A DNA stretch of 64,000 nucleotides from Hemicordylus capensis (lineage: Eukaryota > Chordata > Lepidosauria > Squamata > Cordylidae): the NCBI RefSeq assembly GCF_027244095.1, contig NC_069662.1, positions 80,758,294 to 80,822,293 on the forward strand, read 5' to 3'. The stretch's first letter is position 1. Each line of letters opens with the position of its first letter. The position numbers were made by a program, and so were the translations under genes. This document shows, piece by piece, positions 42,893 to 55,100 of this stretch. A model generated the notes under the pieces. It was not told the DNA's origin and searched no databases. It saw nothing but the letters and a program-made list of their open reading frames with translations.

Positions 42893-43715
42893 AATAAGGG
42901 TTTTCTCTGGTGCAAAAACATCTCAAATCATTCAGCAACCTACCAGTTTTCTCACCACATGGAAGCTTACACATGGAAGGCTTTTATACTTTTCCAATAG
43001 CCAAGGAGAGAGTTTCCCTGGGAATTCCACCCAGGCCCAGGGCGGGGGTGGTGGTGTCCAAACTCTGTTGATAATTCGGGTGGTGGCGGCAGTGAATAAA
43101 CTACTGGACATTCAGGAAAGTTTTGGGAGAGCAGCTTTTGTTCTGGAAAGCATGGAGGGGATGATTCAGCATTTTGCTTCCCCTCACATAGGCTTGCTCT
43201 GAGACAAAGGCTGGTAAATCCACTACACAGCCATATCACTTGGTGCTCTGTTTGATTAAGGGAGCTGGAGTGTGTGTGTGTGATGTACAAAAGAGTGGTT
43301 GATACTTAATTTTCTCTATATAATGAATACAAGAACACTTATATGGAATATGGTATCAAACAAACTCATATGGACATTTAATAAATTATTCACATTCTTC
43401 CTTAGGCTTTATTTTTTAAGAGATAAATATTTCTGGGAACAGATTCCTTTCACATGTAAACAGAAATCTCTCAGTGTTAGCTATAGTATTTTTAGCATAC
43501 AGCAAGAACTTGCTCTTTTAAAGATCTCTAATATGTGTAACTTCATGTTTGCTTTCAATGTTGTGTAACTCACATGGCAGAAAGCCCTTTCTTATCAGAA
43601 GATCTAAGTTAATCAATCCAGTTCTATGCCATTTCTCTCTTTCCAAACAGCACGTTCCTCAGAACAAATATGGGTATGTTTTAACTTGTACTTTTCACTT
43701 TGACGTATTATTATT

Positions 43716-43739
43716 AAAGGGGCACAGGAGTGCCCCTTT
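43716..43739. other. Perfect short hairpin
   Basis: AAAGGGGCAC and GTGCCCCTTT form a 10-bp stem around a 4-base loop. It may be the end of an unrecognised palindromic element. Confidence 0.5.
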
Positions 43740-43978
43740 AGTTAAGGTGCGTAGAAAAAAAAGGGGGGGGTTCTTCCACTATAAGCCTCAAAATTCTATT
43801 GCTTATAAATATGACGACTATTGAGCCAATAATTTAAAACATGGCATGTGTGAGCTACTTCATGAAGTCGACAAATGTGTCTACAAATTTCAAGATCTGA
43901 TATAAATTGACACAGCTACAGTAAGTTAAAAAGTGCTGAAAACTGATCCCTTTTGTCCAAAACTTATCCAGGTGTATA

Positions 43979-44295
43979 AACAGGTTACTCATCTGTAACC
44001 TTTGATCCTTTGGTGGCTTGGCATAATTCACAATATTGGGCTCTGCGCCTCTGCAGTTGCCCCCACAGGAGGACTCGATAGCTCCACGAGGTGCTTGAAG
44101 CCCCACATGGAGCACACTTGGTCTTCCTGGGCAAGTGCTTCATCACCTCATGTCCTGGATGGACTATGTACCCACAAAGCTTCTTCTGGAGATCAATGAA
44201 GCAGATAAGTAAATCTACTAAACAGGGAGGCTGGGTGGGTGTTGTGAATGATGCCAAGCCACCAAAGGATCAAACGTTACAGGTGAACAACCTGT
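43979..44295. repeat. Inverted repeat at the left end of the DIRS fossil
   Basis: A block of about 57 bases at 43979-44035 ('ctttgatcctttggtggctt') is repeated inverted at 44236-44295 ('aagccaccaaaggatcaaac'), with about 200 bases between. Inverted and split terminal repeats are usual in DIRS elements. Confidence 0.7.
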
Positions 44296-47200
44296 TTATC
44301 CTTGGGGCTAGGCATCATTCCCAACACTGGGCGAGTAGCAAGCTCCAGAACTTAGGAGGTGAGCATTTAAATAACTTTAACTCTACGAGAAGCCAGCAAA
44401 GTGCTCAGGACACACTGATCGTAGCCCTGGCAACTGAGGAGGTTCCGCTCAGTCGCCAGGCAGCAAGCCTGAACCAGCTGAGGTTGTGGTTAAGAATCAG
44501 TCCCTGGCTGAGTAGGTCTTCTGGCAGAAAGAAGGGGCTGTCTTCTGCGAGGTGCAGGATCTAGGAAAACCAGGGGCGCCGAGGCCAGAACGGTGCTACT
44601 AGGATGACTCGTGCTCCCAACAGGTGAATGTGACGTAGAAGCCTGATCAGTAAGGGCACTGGAGGAAAGGTGTGGAGTAAGCCTGGGGGCCAGCGAGCTC
44701 TGGGGGCCAGCGAGCTGACATGGCGTCTACATCCTCTGCGAGGTGACACGGGAAGCGGGAGACAAACCTTGGGAGTTGGCTGTTGAAGCTGGATGCAAAC
44801 AGGTCCAGTTCTGGAAAACCTAGCTTCCTGGTGAGCAGTCTGAAGACTTGGGGATTGAGTCTCCATTTGGCTGGATGCAAGTCCTGCCTGCTCAACCAGT
44901 TGGCCTGCACGTTCAAGGAACTGCTGACATGGTAGGCCAATAGAGAGAATAGGTGTTGTTCCACCCACTGCAGCAAGAGAGTTGCTTCCTGATGGAGCAA
45001 CTGGGAACTGGTCCCTCCTTGCCTGTTTATGTGGGCTTTGGCGTCATATTGTCTGTTCACACTAGAACGTCTTTTCTGTGAAGGAGATGGCTGAAGGCTA
45101 GAAGGACCAGGTGAATGGCTTTCAATTCGAGCCAGTTCATGCTGTGTTTCTTGTCTTCTGGGGACCATTTGCCTTGAGCTGTATTGGAGAGGCAGTGGAC
45201 TCCCCAGCCGTGAAGGCTGGCATTGGTTGTCAGGATCACTCTGGGGGGGATCCAGGAATGGTTTTCCCTTGTCTAGACTGGACGGCTCCAGCCACCAGAG
45301 GAGGTAGTCCCTGAGATGTTGAGATAAGGTAACCTGTCTGGTGTGTTTGTGTGCAGTGTCATCCTGGAAGGGAAGTAGGAACCATTGTAGTGGACGCAGA
45401 TGGAAGCACGCCCAGGGGACAGCTTCTATGGTCAACACCATCAAGCCCAGCAGTTGGGCTAGGTCCATGATTGGAGCCTTTGGACTGGATAGGAGTCTTT
45501 GCAGTAATGTCTGGAGCTTATGCTTCCTCTCTTCTGGGAGAAACAACTTGTCTTTCGAGGTGTCGATGATGACCCCGAGATGTTGAAGATGGGAGGTTGG
45601 GTGAAGGTGGCTCTTGTGGCTGTTGATTAGAAAGCTGTGAGCGTCCAATGCTCTAAGTGTGATGTCGATGGCTTCTCCCCTCGATTGGTTGAGCAAATCG
45701 TTAAGATAAAAGAACAGTCGAACCCTCTGTAGTTGGATATGAGCCACCAGTGGGGCCATGACCTTCGTGAATATCTGAGGTGACGATGAGAGGCCGAAGG
45801 GTAGGGCTGTGTATTGAAAGTGTTGCCCTTGGTAAAAGAAGCGAAGGAAGCGCCTGGAGCGCGGCTGGATTGGCACATGGAGGTAGGCCTCTGTCAAGTA
45901 GATTGAAGACAGGAGATCCCCGTATTGTAGGTTCTCTGTGATAGAGTGTAGCGTTTCCATTCGGAACTTTCTTCGGCGAACCCATCTGTTTAGGGTGTAT
46001 TTGAGATCTAGAACCACTCTGAAAGTACCGTCCCTTTTGGGCATGGTAAATAAGATGGAGTAGATCCCTTGCCGAAGCTGTGTTGAGGTACTGGTTCTAT
46101 TGCAGAGATGGCCACTAGGTGGTTGATGGCTTGCTGCAGGGCTGCGTGTTTCGTAGGGGACCTGGAACGTGGTGTTGGTAGAAACCTGTCCCTTGGGAGC
46201 GATGTAAGCTCGATCTCGCAGCCGTGAAGCACAGTATCTAGGACCCACCTGTCTGACACGGAGCTCTCCCAAGTATGAAAGAATTGTGTAAGGCGACCTC
46301 CTACGCCCCGACCGTCATGAAGACTGATGTGGCTTTGCCTGTTGTCCAAATTGTTGTTTGAGGGCACCGGATCTGGCTGCGAAGTTAGGTTTGCCCCAGT
46401 TATTACGCCATGGTCGGTTGTCCCTCTCTCTGTCAGTGTTCCGGAAATAGGGCCGAAAGGACTGATTGGGTCTTCCGAAGGGGCGTTTCTCATCCTTTTT
46501 AGGGGCCAAGGGCAGCACCTTCTTTTTATCCTTTGTCTCAACGATGTCTTTTAAGACCTCATCTCCAAAGAGTTTGGTCTCAGTGAAGGCAACAGATGCT
46601 AAGTTGTATCAAGATGCTCCGTTTACTGGCCAGTGTTTCAGCCAAAGGGAACGCCTGGCTACCACGCTATTGGCGGTGGCCCTGGCTCCAAAGCGTACGG
46701 AGTCTAAAGTAGCATCGGCTATGAATGCCTGAGTTTTTTGGAGCTTTAAGGCGAGTTGTCTGAGCCTGACTGGTTCTGGGGTAGGAGACTGTAACAATTC
46801 ATCCGTCCACAAGAGAGAGGCTCTGGAGATGATAGAGGCGGCAATAGAGGCTCAAATGGACAGAGAGATACACTCAACGGTCTTCTTGAGCTGAAATTCT
46901 AGTTTTTCTCTGTCGGATCTTTCAAGACCGACTCCCCATCGCGTGGCAGGACCGCCCCAGAGGTTAGGCCAGCAACATGAGCATTGACCGGGGGTGTCTG
47001 AAAAAGAGTAGTAGCTGTGGGAACAAAGGCATAGTGCTTGTTGACTAAGGCTGATGTCTTTTTCTGCACAGCGGGTGCCAGCCATTCCTGTTTTAGGACT
47101 TCAGAGAATGTTTCAGGTAGTGGAACCAAGCACTCTAGAGTAGAAGTGGTAGGTAACACCAGGGCCTCTCGTGTTGGGGTTGTAGAATCCTGTGAACCCT

Positions 47201-48715
47201 TGAGGGATAGGCCTAGAGTTCTGAGCGCCTTGAGAAAAAGGTGAGAAAAGTCATCAGCCAGAAACAATCTATGCAAAAACGAAGTAGGTTCTGCTGGGTG
47301 CCCATCAGACCATTCTCCCTCCTCCGTGGAATCTGGATCATTGTCAGGTTCTATAGGATCCTTATCTGGGATAGCAGGAGTAGAAGGATCCATAGGGAGG
47401 TCTGGAGGGAGAAGGGGTTCCCTTCGCCTGCCTGGGAGGGAGTCAGGAGAATCGTTGTCTGATACATCAGAAGAATGAGTAGGGGAAGGGTGGGTTGGCT
47501 TCCTCCCCTGGTCCCTACATTGGTTTGCCTTATTTTTACGGGAATGCTTATGACCTTTACTTCTCTTAGGAGGAGGAGGAGGAGGAGAATCTGAAGTCTG
47601 GGAACCAGATGAATATGTAGAAGGTGACCTGAGATGGGTCCTATACTTACAGCATTTTTTGTTCAAGAGCTGGCATTAAAATGCATCTGCAATCATGGAG
47701 GAAAAACATTGGTGCCATTCCGCAGGTATTTCCTCCACCGGTGGGGGAGGGGCCCCTGGATCCTTTGGGGTAGTCATTGGTTACATCCCCCTGGGAGAGT
47801 GCTGGTCAGGAAGACCCTGATCGATGGGCACTAATTCTGGAGGACTAGAAGGATTCAGTGGTTCATTCTTGGTAGGCTGCCCTGTAGGGGTCCCTTGACC
47901 TACCTCCTCCTCGGAATCAGCGCTGGAGTGAAGGGGTGCTTGATCGGCTTCGGAGGGCTCAGGGGACTTCGATATGCTCACCACCTTAGAGGATGCTGCA
48001 GTTGCTGAAACAGGCCTCATGAAGAGTGCTCTCTGCTGCTTTTTGGTTTGCTGCTTGGGCAGGGGAGGAGCGTTCCCGCCACCCAGGTGAGGACTCCTGG
48101 CGGGTGCAGCCGACTTCCTGAGGGCCCTGGCTTGCAGCTCCGTGTCTCTTGGGGGCGAGTCTCGGCATTCGTGCTCACGCGTGATCCTTTCCGATGCTGA
48201 GGTCCCCTGCCGGGTGCTCACCAAGCTATGCGCCTCTTCCAAGCATGCCACGCCCAGCATAGACGCAATGGTCCAGGGCAGGCTGCTCTCAACCGAGGGT
48301 ACCGCCATGCAGTGGTGGAGGGACCAGCTTGTTCTTGCAGGCTCTGAAGACCATTTAGATTTGGGCAACAGGCCCTGCAAAATGCCCCCTTTGCGAGACT
48401 CCATGAGGCAGGCGGAGGGGGGAGAGGAGGAGAGAGTGGGAGGAAACGAAAGAGGAAAGCAAGGGTTTTTTTGTTTGCTTGTTTTAGCAGAATAAATGGA
48501 AATAAAAGTAAAGAAGCAGGGTAAAAAGGAGATCCAAAAGGGAAAGAATAGCAAGAGGAGAAAGATCTACGCTTGAGCTCTGTCTGCTCTGGAGCTGGCA
48601 GGACTAACTAAACTGGGAGGGGCTATCCTCCCTGGGCTTTTATAGGTTTGTTACTTAATTTACATAAGTCCTGGCTCTCTGGAGCGAACACGGGATGATA
48701 ACCCACAGCAGCTGA
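43979..48715 (-). mobile_element. DIRS-type retrotransposon fossil
   Basis: A tyrosine-recombinase retrotransposon of the DIRS group, read on the minus strand. Parts in order: leader and gag-like region (about 46.6-48.6 kb, proline/serine-rich), reverse transcriptase and RNase H region (about 44.6-46.5 kb, with recognisable ALPFGLSSSPQIF and a GWGVHC start of RNase H), and a remnant of the recombinase start (about 44.35-44.6 kb). At the far end lie inverted copies of an 'aacaggtt...ctgtaac' block. It is broken in several places, lacks most of the recombinase and any methylase, and is a dead copy of moderate age. Confidence 0.82.
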
Positions 48716-48719
48716 GAAT

Positions 48720-49325
48720 GACTGATGTACTTTTCCAGAATTGTTTAGAAGGAGTGCCTTTTAAATGGTTTGTTGAAGTTTTGAGCAGCAGTTCAATGAA
48801 GCTGGAATGCTGGCACATGTTGCCAGTAGTGTGAGATAGGTAGGGAGAGCCAGCCATTAGATTCTATTGCAGGTGCAATGCCTGTTCTGTTAGTGATGGG
48901 ATGTAAACTCTCAGGGAAGAGTGAGGAGGAGAAATATATTAGGAAAGCCAGGTGGGTAGTTAGAGCTGTGTGAGGAAGAAGCAGTGTGTGGGATTATTTC
49001 TGAGTAAGCCTGCCCATGACTGTAGCATCCTTTTCTTCCCCCTCTCAGATGCAAAGGTTCAATGCACAAACACAGACACAACTCTCTTATCTGTCAGGCA
49101 GGCAGAGTGACTCCCTCAAACTACTTCAGAATCGCCTCACACTTTTCTCAGTTGACAGTGTCCTGCTGCCCATCCCCCATTGTCAGAATACTGACAAGAG
49201 AACTGCACCTGACTTCTGCAATAAGAAGGTCTCACTGGCTTCAATAGGCAGAGCTACTTTACCTACACCTATTTTATTTTAAACCCTCTGAGGTAATCTC
49301 AGCTTTATTTAGCCTATTTACTGCC
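48720..49325. other. Intergenic stretch without recognised gene
   Basis: Sequence beyond the DIRS fossil. No gene recognised. Confidence 0.4.
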
Positions 49326-49327
49326 TA

Positions 49328-49600
49328 TTCACAAACACACAAACGTATGCACACAACACAACCACATACATACGGCACAAATACACACACACACACACAC
49401 ACACACACAACAAATGCAGAAACACAAACACACAAATACAGACACAACATTTGTGCCATGTGTTTTGCAAAAAGATGCAAAGCACATGGCACAAACGCAT
49501 GCACACAAATACACGCACACACACAACTCAAATACAAAAACACATGCATACAACATAACTGCAGAAACACAAACAGATGCACATGCAAAAACAAATGCAC
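49328..49600. repeat. AC-rich degenerate microsatellite with inner hairpin
   Basis: Pure (ac)n at about 49383-49409 lies in a wider AC-rich tract. 49450-49469 and 49475-49494 ('ttgtgccatgtgttttgc' against 'gcaaagcacatggcacaa') form a near-perfect hairpin inside it. Confidence 0.8.
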
Positions 49601-49639
49601 AGAGGTCCAATGAACATACAGTGCAGTATTTAAAAGCAT

Positions 49640-50755
49640 GCTTAACTCTCCCACTGACACAAGTAGGACTTAGAGGTGGATGGCATCTAAAAGAATTAGG
49701 AAATACAGTAGGTAACTTTGTTTCTTGGAACAGAAATGTTTGCATTTCTTGATCCCATAACATTGCCCTTATTTATCAATAATTTGAAATGTCACACTAT
49801 GCTTGTGAACACAGTCTCATCTCACCTATCTCATTCACCTAAAGATTGACAGTTTTAGACACAAGCCAAGCAATGTTACGCATTTGAGAGTTCCAATACT
49901 TCAATCTCTCCCACTGGTATTAATGGGGTGTATACAAGCTTAACTTTGAAGGATTATGCTCTTTGCCTGCATCACAGATCTGTTTTGTGACGAGAACAGA
50001 GGATTTCTGAAAGAGTGATTTAATATTTGAACATACAGCATTGCATTTCTGTTCGATGGCCCAGTAAACTTGCAGTAAAATTTAATTATCAATGTTTACT
50101 TGTAAATAAACCCCAATGAGTTCAACGGGACCTATGTTACGTGTGCATAGGGTCAGGATCCAAACTACTATTAAATATGGTCCATGAGCCTTAGGGAATC
50201 TATTTTATTTTCTTGAAATGAATAACCTTTGATGTGGCATGGCAAACTACTATTATAAAAGAGAGGAGTTCCCCAGTTTGTGATATAGGGGCTCAACTGT
50301 TCAAAGAAAAAGAAACTCACAGATTCTTTTGGGCCAGCACAAAAGTCCACAGGTAAGCCTGAACAGCTCTTCAGATTCCAGCCTCAGAGAAATTCCCTTT
50401 TTGAAGCAGGTCCATAGATATATGGCTAATAAACAAAACAAGCAAGCAAACAAGTGTTCCTGTAATAAATCACTCAGACTAGGAAACTTTCAGATTTCTC
50501 TAACAAGTTATAGAATAAAAACATCTACTTTTGGCAGGAGGTTTGGAAACAAAGATGCTGATGTAAAGCAAGAGTCAAACTGTGCCAAATGATACAATTG
50601 TACAATACAGCAAAATCTGTTCATTTTCTTGTTTTGTCCATTTCTTTGTAAGTTTGGCAAAACACTATGGTCTAAACAATACATAATCAATCACAGCTTC
50701 TTTGGAAGAAGTACACCTTTAGACTTTGCTGCTGCTGCTACTATTATTTACTGTA
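49640..50755. other. Intergenic stretch without recognised gene
   Basis: AT-rich sequence with a copy of the 'ccaatgagttcaacggga' dispersed repeat near 50112. No gene recognised. Confidence 0.4.
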
Positions 50756-50759
50756 TATA

Positions 50760-51232
50760 CAGGAGAACCTTGTTACTTGTGGGGGTTCCATTCCTCACCT
50801 ACTACCGCGAGGAACGGAACCGTGAGCAATGAGGCATTAGCACTATGGGGAAAGAGGGGTTAGGTTCTAGGGTGGAAGGGGAAATCAGAAAAAGCCCCCA
50901 AATTGCCCCAAACTTACTGTGGTGTGCTTTGTGCGTCCTCTATGTGCCTAGGCATACCCTCCAAAGTACGAAATGGCCCCCCAAACCATGAAAAATTGTG
51001 GGGAATTTTTTTTCCAGGAAATGAGCCACAAAAAGGCTCCTCCTGTATCCTCCTCTCTCCAAGACAAAATGGGGACAGGAAGTGACCTCCAGAGTCACTT
51101 CCAGCCCTCTAGGAACCATGGATACATGGGTTTTAACTCATTTGTATCCACAGATACTGGAAATGGGTGTCTATCCATCTGTGGATACACGGAACCATGA
51201 ATAGAGGTACTGCAAATAACGAGGTTCTCCTG
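50760..51232. mobile_element. Tigger/pogo-like nonautonomous element
   Basis: Inverted ends CAGGAGAACCTTGTTACTTG and AAATAACGAGGTTCTCCTG are flanked by TA (50758-50759 and 51233-51234), as for Tc1/mariner-superfamily elements of the pogo branch. Inner words 'gtatccacagatac' and 'tgtggatacacgg' are further inverted pairs. No transposase frame. Confidence 0.82.
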
Positions 51233-51494
51233 TACTGGTTTTCAATGAAAACCTCTCAAAGAAGTTTTTGTCTTTTGAAGTCAAAGTAGATGTTATGGAA
51301 TTGTACAGCTAAATCAATCAAATGGAGCCCCCACATGACAGCTAATTACGCTTCATGGTTGTCTTAAAACAGTTCTGCTTCCCAATCCTGTTTCATTAGA
51401 AAGAAGTAATACCCATTTAATGGGACAATATGCATAGAATAGTAGGTGTGGTCAAATTTTTGCATGTTTCAGTAATTTAAATATTTTTGCTAGT

Positions 51495-51735
51495 GATGTA
51501 GTAGCTCAAATGCTAGAGATTCAAGTTAAAAACCATACCACCCTGTTCATCCGTGAAACTCACTGGGTGGCCTTACATCAGTCCCATCTCAGCCTAATAT
51601 CTTTGCAGGGTTAGTGCAAGAATAAAATGGTACAACCACATGGTTGCTTCCCTAAGCTCACAGAGGAAGGGCTGGCTATGATAGATAAATACATTTGTCC
51701 TCAGACTCTGGAAATGATGGAAGGACCACACAAGT
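51495..51735 (+). repeat. tRNA-headed MIR-like SINE, plus strand, old
   Basis: 'tgatgtagtagctcaaatgc' occupies the head position, then 'gaaactcactgggtggcctt', 'cccatctcagcctaatatct' and 'gcagggttagtgcaagaata'. It corresponds to the core of the 143-353 family. Confidence 0.6.
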
Positions 51736-51739
51736 ATAT

Positions 51740-52890
51740 GGCGTGTTGAATAAGCTACACAGTCATTCACTCATGCATAGAAATGATCACAGAAACACAT
51801 AATGGCACAGTAGCTTATTTACATAATTAGCCCCTGATTCATTCACTCCATTGAATTAGTCATCTGTACTTGCTGGGCTTGATTCTGAACTCTCAAGAGA
51901 AACTGGGAGTAATGCCAGACAAATCAATAGAGTTACAAATGTGCAAAAAAGTCAGGAGTAAGCCCTTGTTTCCAAACACTGAACTATGAAAAATAAATAA
52001 TTGAAATATCATGGCTATTTTTTAAAAATTAAGTGGGTTTTAAGTGCTGTGTAGGCACTGTCTGACACACAGAGCCAAAGATGGATTTTGCTTCTAGCAT
52101 GAGACCTGTGATGAGAGATGCAATGAGTTCCTATCACAGTATTCTAAATGCACATCAGTGTGATTCAGAACGGAATTTGGTTGCTTATACATAATTAGTG
52201 ACCTGGATCCTGCTCCAAAACCAATGCTCTACAAAAATATATGAACGTAAAAAGTAGGAGTACTTGTTCCAATTACACTTAACCCGTGAATAAACAAAAT
52301 ATTGCTTCAGTGATGGGACAACTCTGGAAGCACATTCTGTGCAAATGATCCCACCTTGCACCTGCGTGGTTAAGCTCAGGGAAAACCACTTTTACAAGTT
52401 TGCAGCAGATGAACACAGCACTGATTGGCTGGTACCTTTAGCATCATGAAGCCACCACTCCCCACAGTACCAGAGCAGTTTTACAACTTCAAAAAACCCA
52501 ACTGTGTTTTTTTGTTTGTAAAGTTATGAATGAATGTTTAAATTAAATGTACATGCTACACTTTTTAAAAAGGCAGATAATGTATCTGAAGCCTGGGGGA
52601 AAGGAGTGTGTCTGATTGAGTGTTCCAGTTGCTAGTAAGTACATCTGTCAATTGCAAGGCAAAAGCAGAAAGCCAGAAAAGCTCACACCTTGGGAGAAGA
52701 ATCTACTGTCACTAGTGGCTGATGAGCACTGGGGAGAGTCCAGTCACTGAGGCAGGAGCCCTACCCTGGCTTTCCTCCATGCCAACCGGCTTGGATATTT
52801 AAATACCCAAGTCTGTAGTTGTGGAGGAAAGCAGAGGGGGAGAAAGCAGAAAGTGGGGGTTGCGTCCCCTCATCCTCACCCAACACACAA
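51740..52890. other. Intergenic stretch without recognised gene
   Basis: AT-rich sequence; no RNA gene, exon or terminus recognised. Confidence 0.4.
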
Positions 52891-52896
52891 ACTAGT

Positions 52897-53309
52897 AACT
52901 ATGCTCAAACTTACAGGCAGCCACAGAACACAAATTTTCTAAAGCAGGGATCTTCCTACAGCCCCTCCTACCTGGTTCTTGTAACTTTCTCTTTTTTTGT
53001 TACTTGCTGGAACAGCTTGAGTAGCAGCTTCGAGCTTCTCATTCCTTGAGGGTGGCTCCAGGCATTATCCCCGAGGAAGAAAAAAATAGAAGATACACAT
53101 ACTGGTTGCTTCATAGTGTGTATTTCCCCCGTTTTTTGTCTTCCTTTGGAGCCGGCCCCAAGGAATCAGAAATTGGAATAGGTTGAGTAGCAGCTATTCT
53201 GGCCAGTAACAAAAAGGAGGAAGTTACAGTCACAGGGAGAAGGGGCTGAAGGAAGCTCCCTGCTTTGGAGGATTTGAGTTCTGAGGTTGCGTATCTAAGT
53301 TTGAACATA
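52897..53309. mobile_element. Large foldback (inverted repeat) element
   Basis: Left arm 52897-53085 and right arm 53120-53309 are inverted copies: 'tatgctcaaactta' with 'taagtttgaacata', 'aaagcagggatcttcctaca' with 'tgaaggaagctccctgcttt', 'tttttttgttacttgctgga' with 'tggccagtaacaaaaaggag'. The arms are about 190 bases and the spacer about 35. No coding frame. A Tc1 end lies directly at its right edge. Confidence 0.8.
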
Positions 53310-53468
53310 CAGGTGAAACTCGAAAAATTAGAATATCGTGCAAAAGTTCATTAATTTCAGTAATGCAAATTAAAAGGTGAAACTGATATATGAGATAGAC
53401 GCATTACATGCAAAGCGAGATAAGTCAAGCCTTAATTTGTTATAATTGTGATGATCATTTATGATCAT
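53310..53468 (+). mobile_element. Tc1-family terminal repeat, isolated end
   Basis: After a TA, CAGGTGAAACTCGAAAAATT, 'agaatatcgtgcaaaagttc' and 'gcattacatgcaaagcgaga' form the well-known end of a widespread vertebrate Tc1 family. The transposase and the other end are absent. Confidence 0.78.
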
Positions 53469-53469
53469 T

Positions 53470-54235
53470 TGTGATGAACTTTATGGTACATTTATATGCA
53501 ACTTTGCCCACTATGCATTGGTGACCAGTATTTTTGACAAATGTGTCACAACTCCACTGCATGACATAGGGCCACTCTAGTGTATTCATTGCCCTCCCAC
53601 TGAGCCCAGCCTAAGGTGATCTTACTTCAGGTCGACTGAGTGGAGTAAACTCAGTATTCATCATATTTATAATGAATGGATGAACTGCTGTGTAATACTG
53701 GAGGTGAGTGGGGCATGGAGACCTACTTAATGCCATAGGCAGACCTACAGGACTTTCTGCTGCTCCAGGTGTACCACACCAATTCCATTTGCTTATGCCA
53801 TTTATGTTATCTAGTATCCTAATACTTCAATTTTTGTTCAAAAGGTTGAATTTCTAGCACAATGATACACAAATTACAAATTTTGTCAATTTCACCTGAA
53901 AAATACCCCCTTTCTTCAATTCTCCCTTCAGCTGATGAGAGAATTAAATTGATTGAAATTGAAACAGCAGGATCCTTCCAAACAGCTACTGCAATATTTT
54001 CCTAACACTCCTTTTCACACCACACTTTTTATCAAATATCTGTGTTAAATATTTGCTCTTTATAGCAAATTATTATTGATTACAGAAGCCATTATTGAGG
54101 AATTTTGTAACAGTGTTTCCCAAAAGGTAGGCTGAGATCTGATAGTGAGTCACAGACATTTTGTGGCTGTATCACCAAGCTGATAACGGTTGAAGTCAAA
54201 GTAATAGCAATGTGTTATAGTCAGAGGTCGGTGGA
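53470..54235. other. Intergenic stretch without recognised gene
   Basis: Mixed AT-rich sequence; no gene or clear repeat recognised. Confidence 0.4.
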
Positions 54236-54243
54236 TCAATAAA

Positions 54244-54624
54244 TAGGGATGTGCACGAACCAGTTTGGAGGCCCTTTTTCGATAGGCCAATTTGAAAGGG
54301 GGGGGGGTAGCTTTAAGGACAGAGGAAGGTTACACTTATACCCCCCCATGCTTCCCTTTTGGCACTCTGTGTAAAAATAGTCCAGCAGGGCGGCAGCGTA
54401 CCTCCTTGCCGCACCGTTGAACACCCCACCAGAAGTGACGAAGTGCCTGTGCGGGGGATCAACGGGGCGGCAAAGAGGTACACTGCCGCCCCACCGGACT
54501 ATTTTTACAGAGCACCAGAGGGGAGAGCACAGGGGGGTGTAACTGCACCCTCCCCCATTCTTAAAGCTGCCCCCCTCACCATCAGTTCGAAGCTATTTCC
54601 CCACCGGTTCCATGCACATCCCTA
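54244..54624. mobile_element. hAT nonautonomous element, sister of 5.6-7.5 kb
   Basis: Ends TAGGGATGTGCACGAACC and GGTTCCATGCACATCCCTA match those at 5618-7519. Flanks tcaataaa (54236-54243) and tcaatcaa (54625-54632) form an 8-bp duplication with one mismatch. The interior holds a long inner inverted pair ('ccagcagggcggcagcgtac', 'gtacactgccgccccaccgg'). Confidence 0.85.
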
Positions 54625-54664
54625 TCAATCAACAATTTTAAAGGCCTAATCCTCAAAGAGTTAA

Positions 54665-55100
54665 AGCAGGGCAAACTCCACTGAACTGAAACTGATTTGG
54701 ATAAGGGACACACTACCTTATAGAGCGCCATCTTCTGTATGATCCCCATTGCACGCTGAGGTCATCTGGAGAGGTCCATCACCAGTTACCACCGGTATGT
54801 CTGGTGACGACTTGGAACTAAGCCTATGGAATGCACTCCCAGCAGATTTCCGCAGTTTAGGCTCACTGCTGGCCTTTAAGAGAGCCCTAAAAACGTACTT
54901 ATTTGTCCCAGCCTTCCAAGGTTTGTAAATTGTTTTGGGGTATTTTAATTGGTTTTAAATGGTTTGGGATTGTTTTAAACTTGTTTGTATATTGTTTTAA
55001 GCAATGTGTCTTAAATGGTGTTTGTTTTTCTTAAAATTTGTTGTACACTGCACAAAGCCTTTGGGTGAGGTGGTCTATAAATGTAATAAAAACAGACAGA
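54665..55100 (+). mobile_element. L2-type LINE 3' end
   Basis: 'agagcgccatcttctgtatg', 'gcacgctgaggtcatctgga', 'atgcactcccagcagatttc' and 'gagagccctaaaaacgtact' align with the C-terminal part of the young L2 copies, with many changes. The 3' tail 'gggtgaggtggtctataaat' then (acag)n. Confidence 0.75.

Noticed and set aside
44647-46272. Long minus-strand frame as a host gene
   Set aside because: Its motifs are those of a DIRS reverse transcriptase and RNase H.
49318-49763. Cys/Val-rich frames at 49.3-49.8 kb
   Set aside because: Translation of an AC-rich microsatellite.
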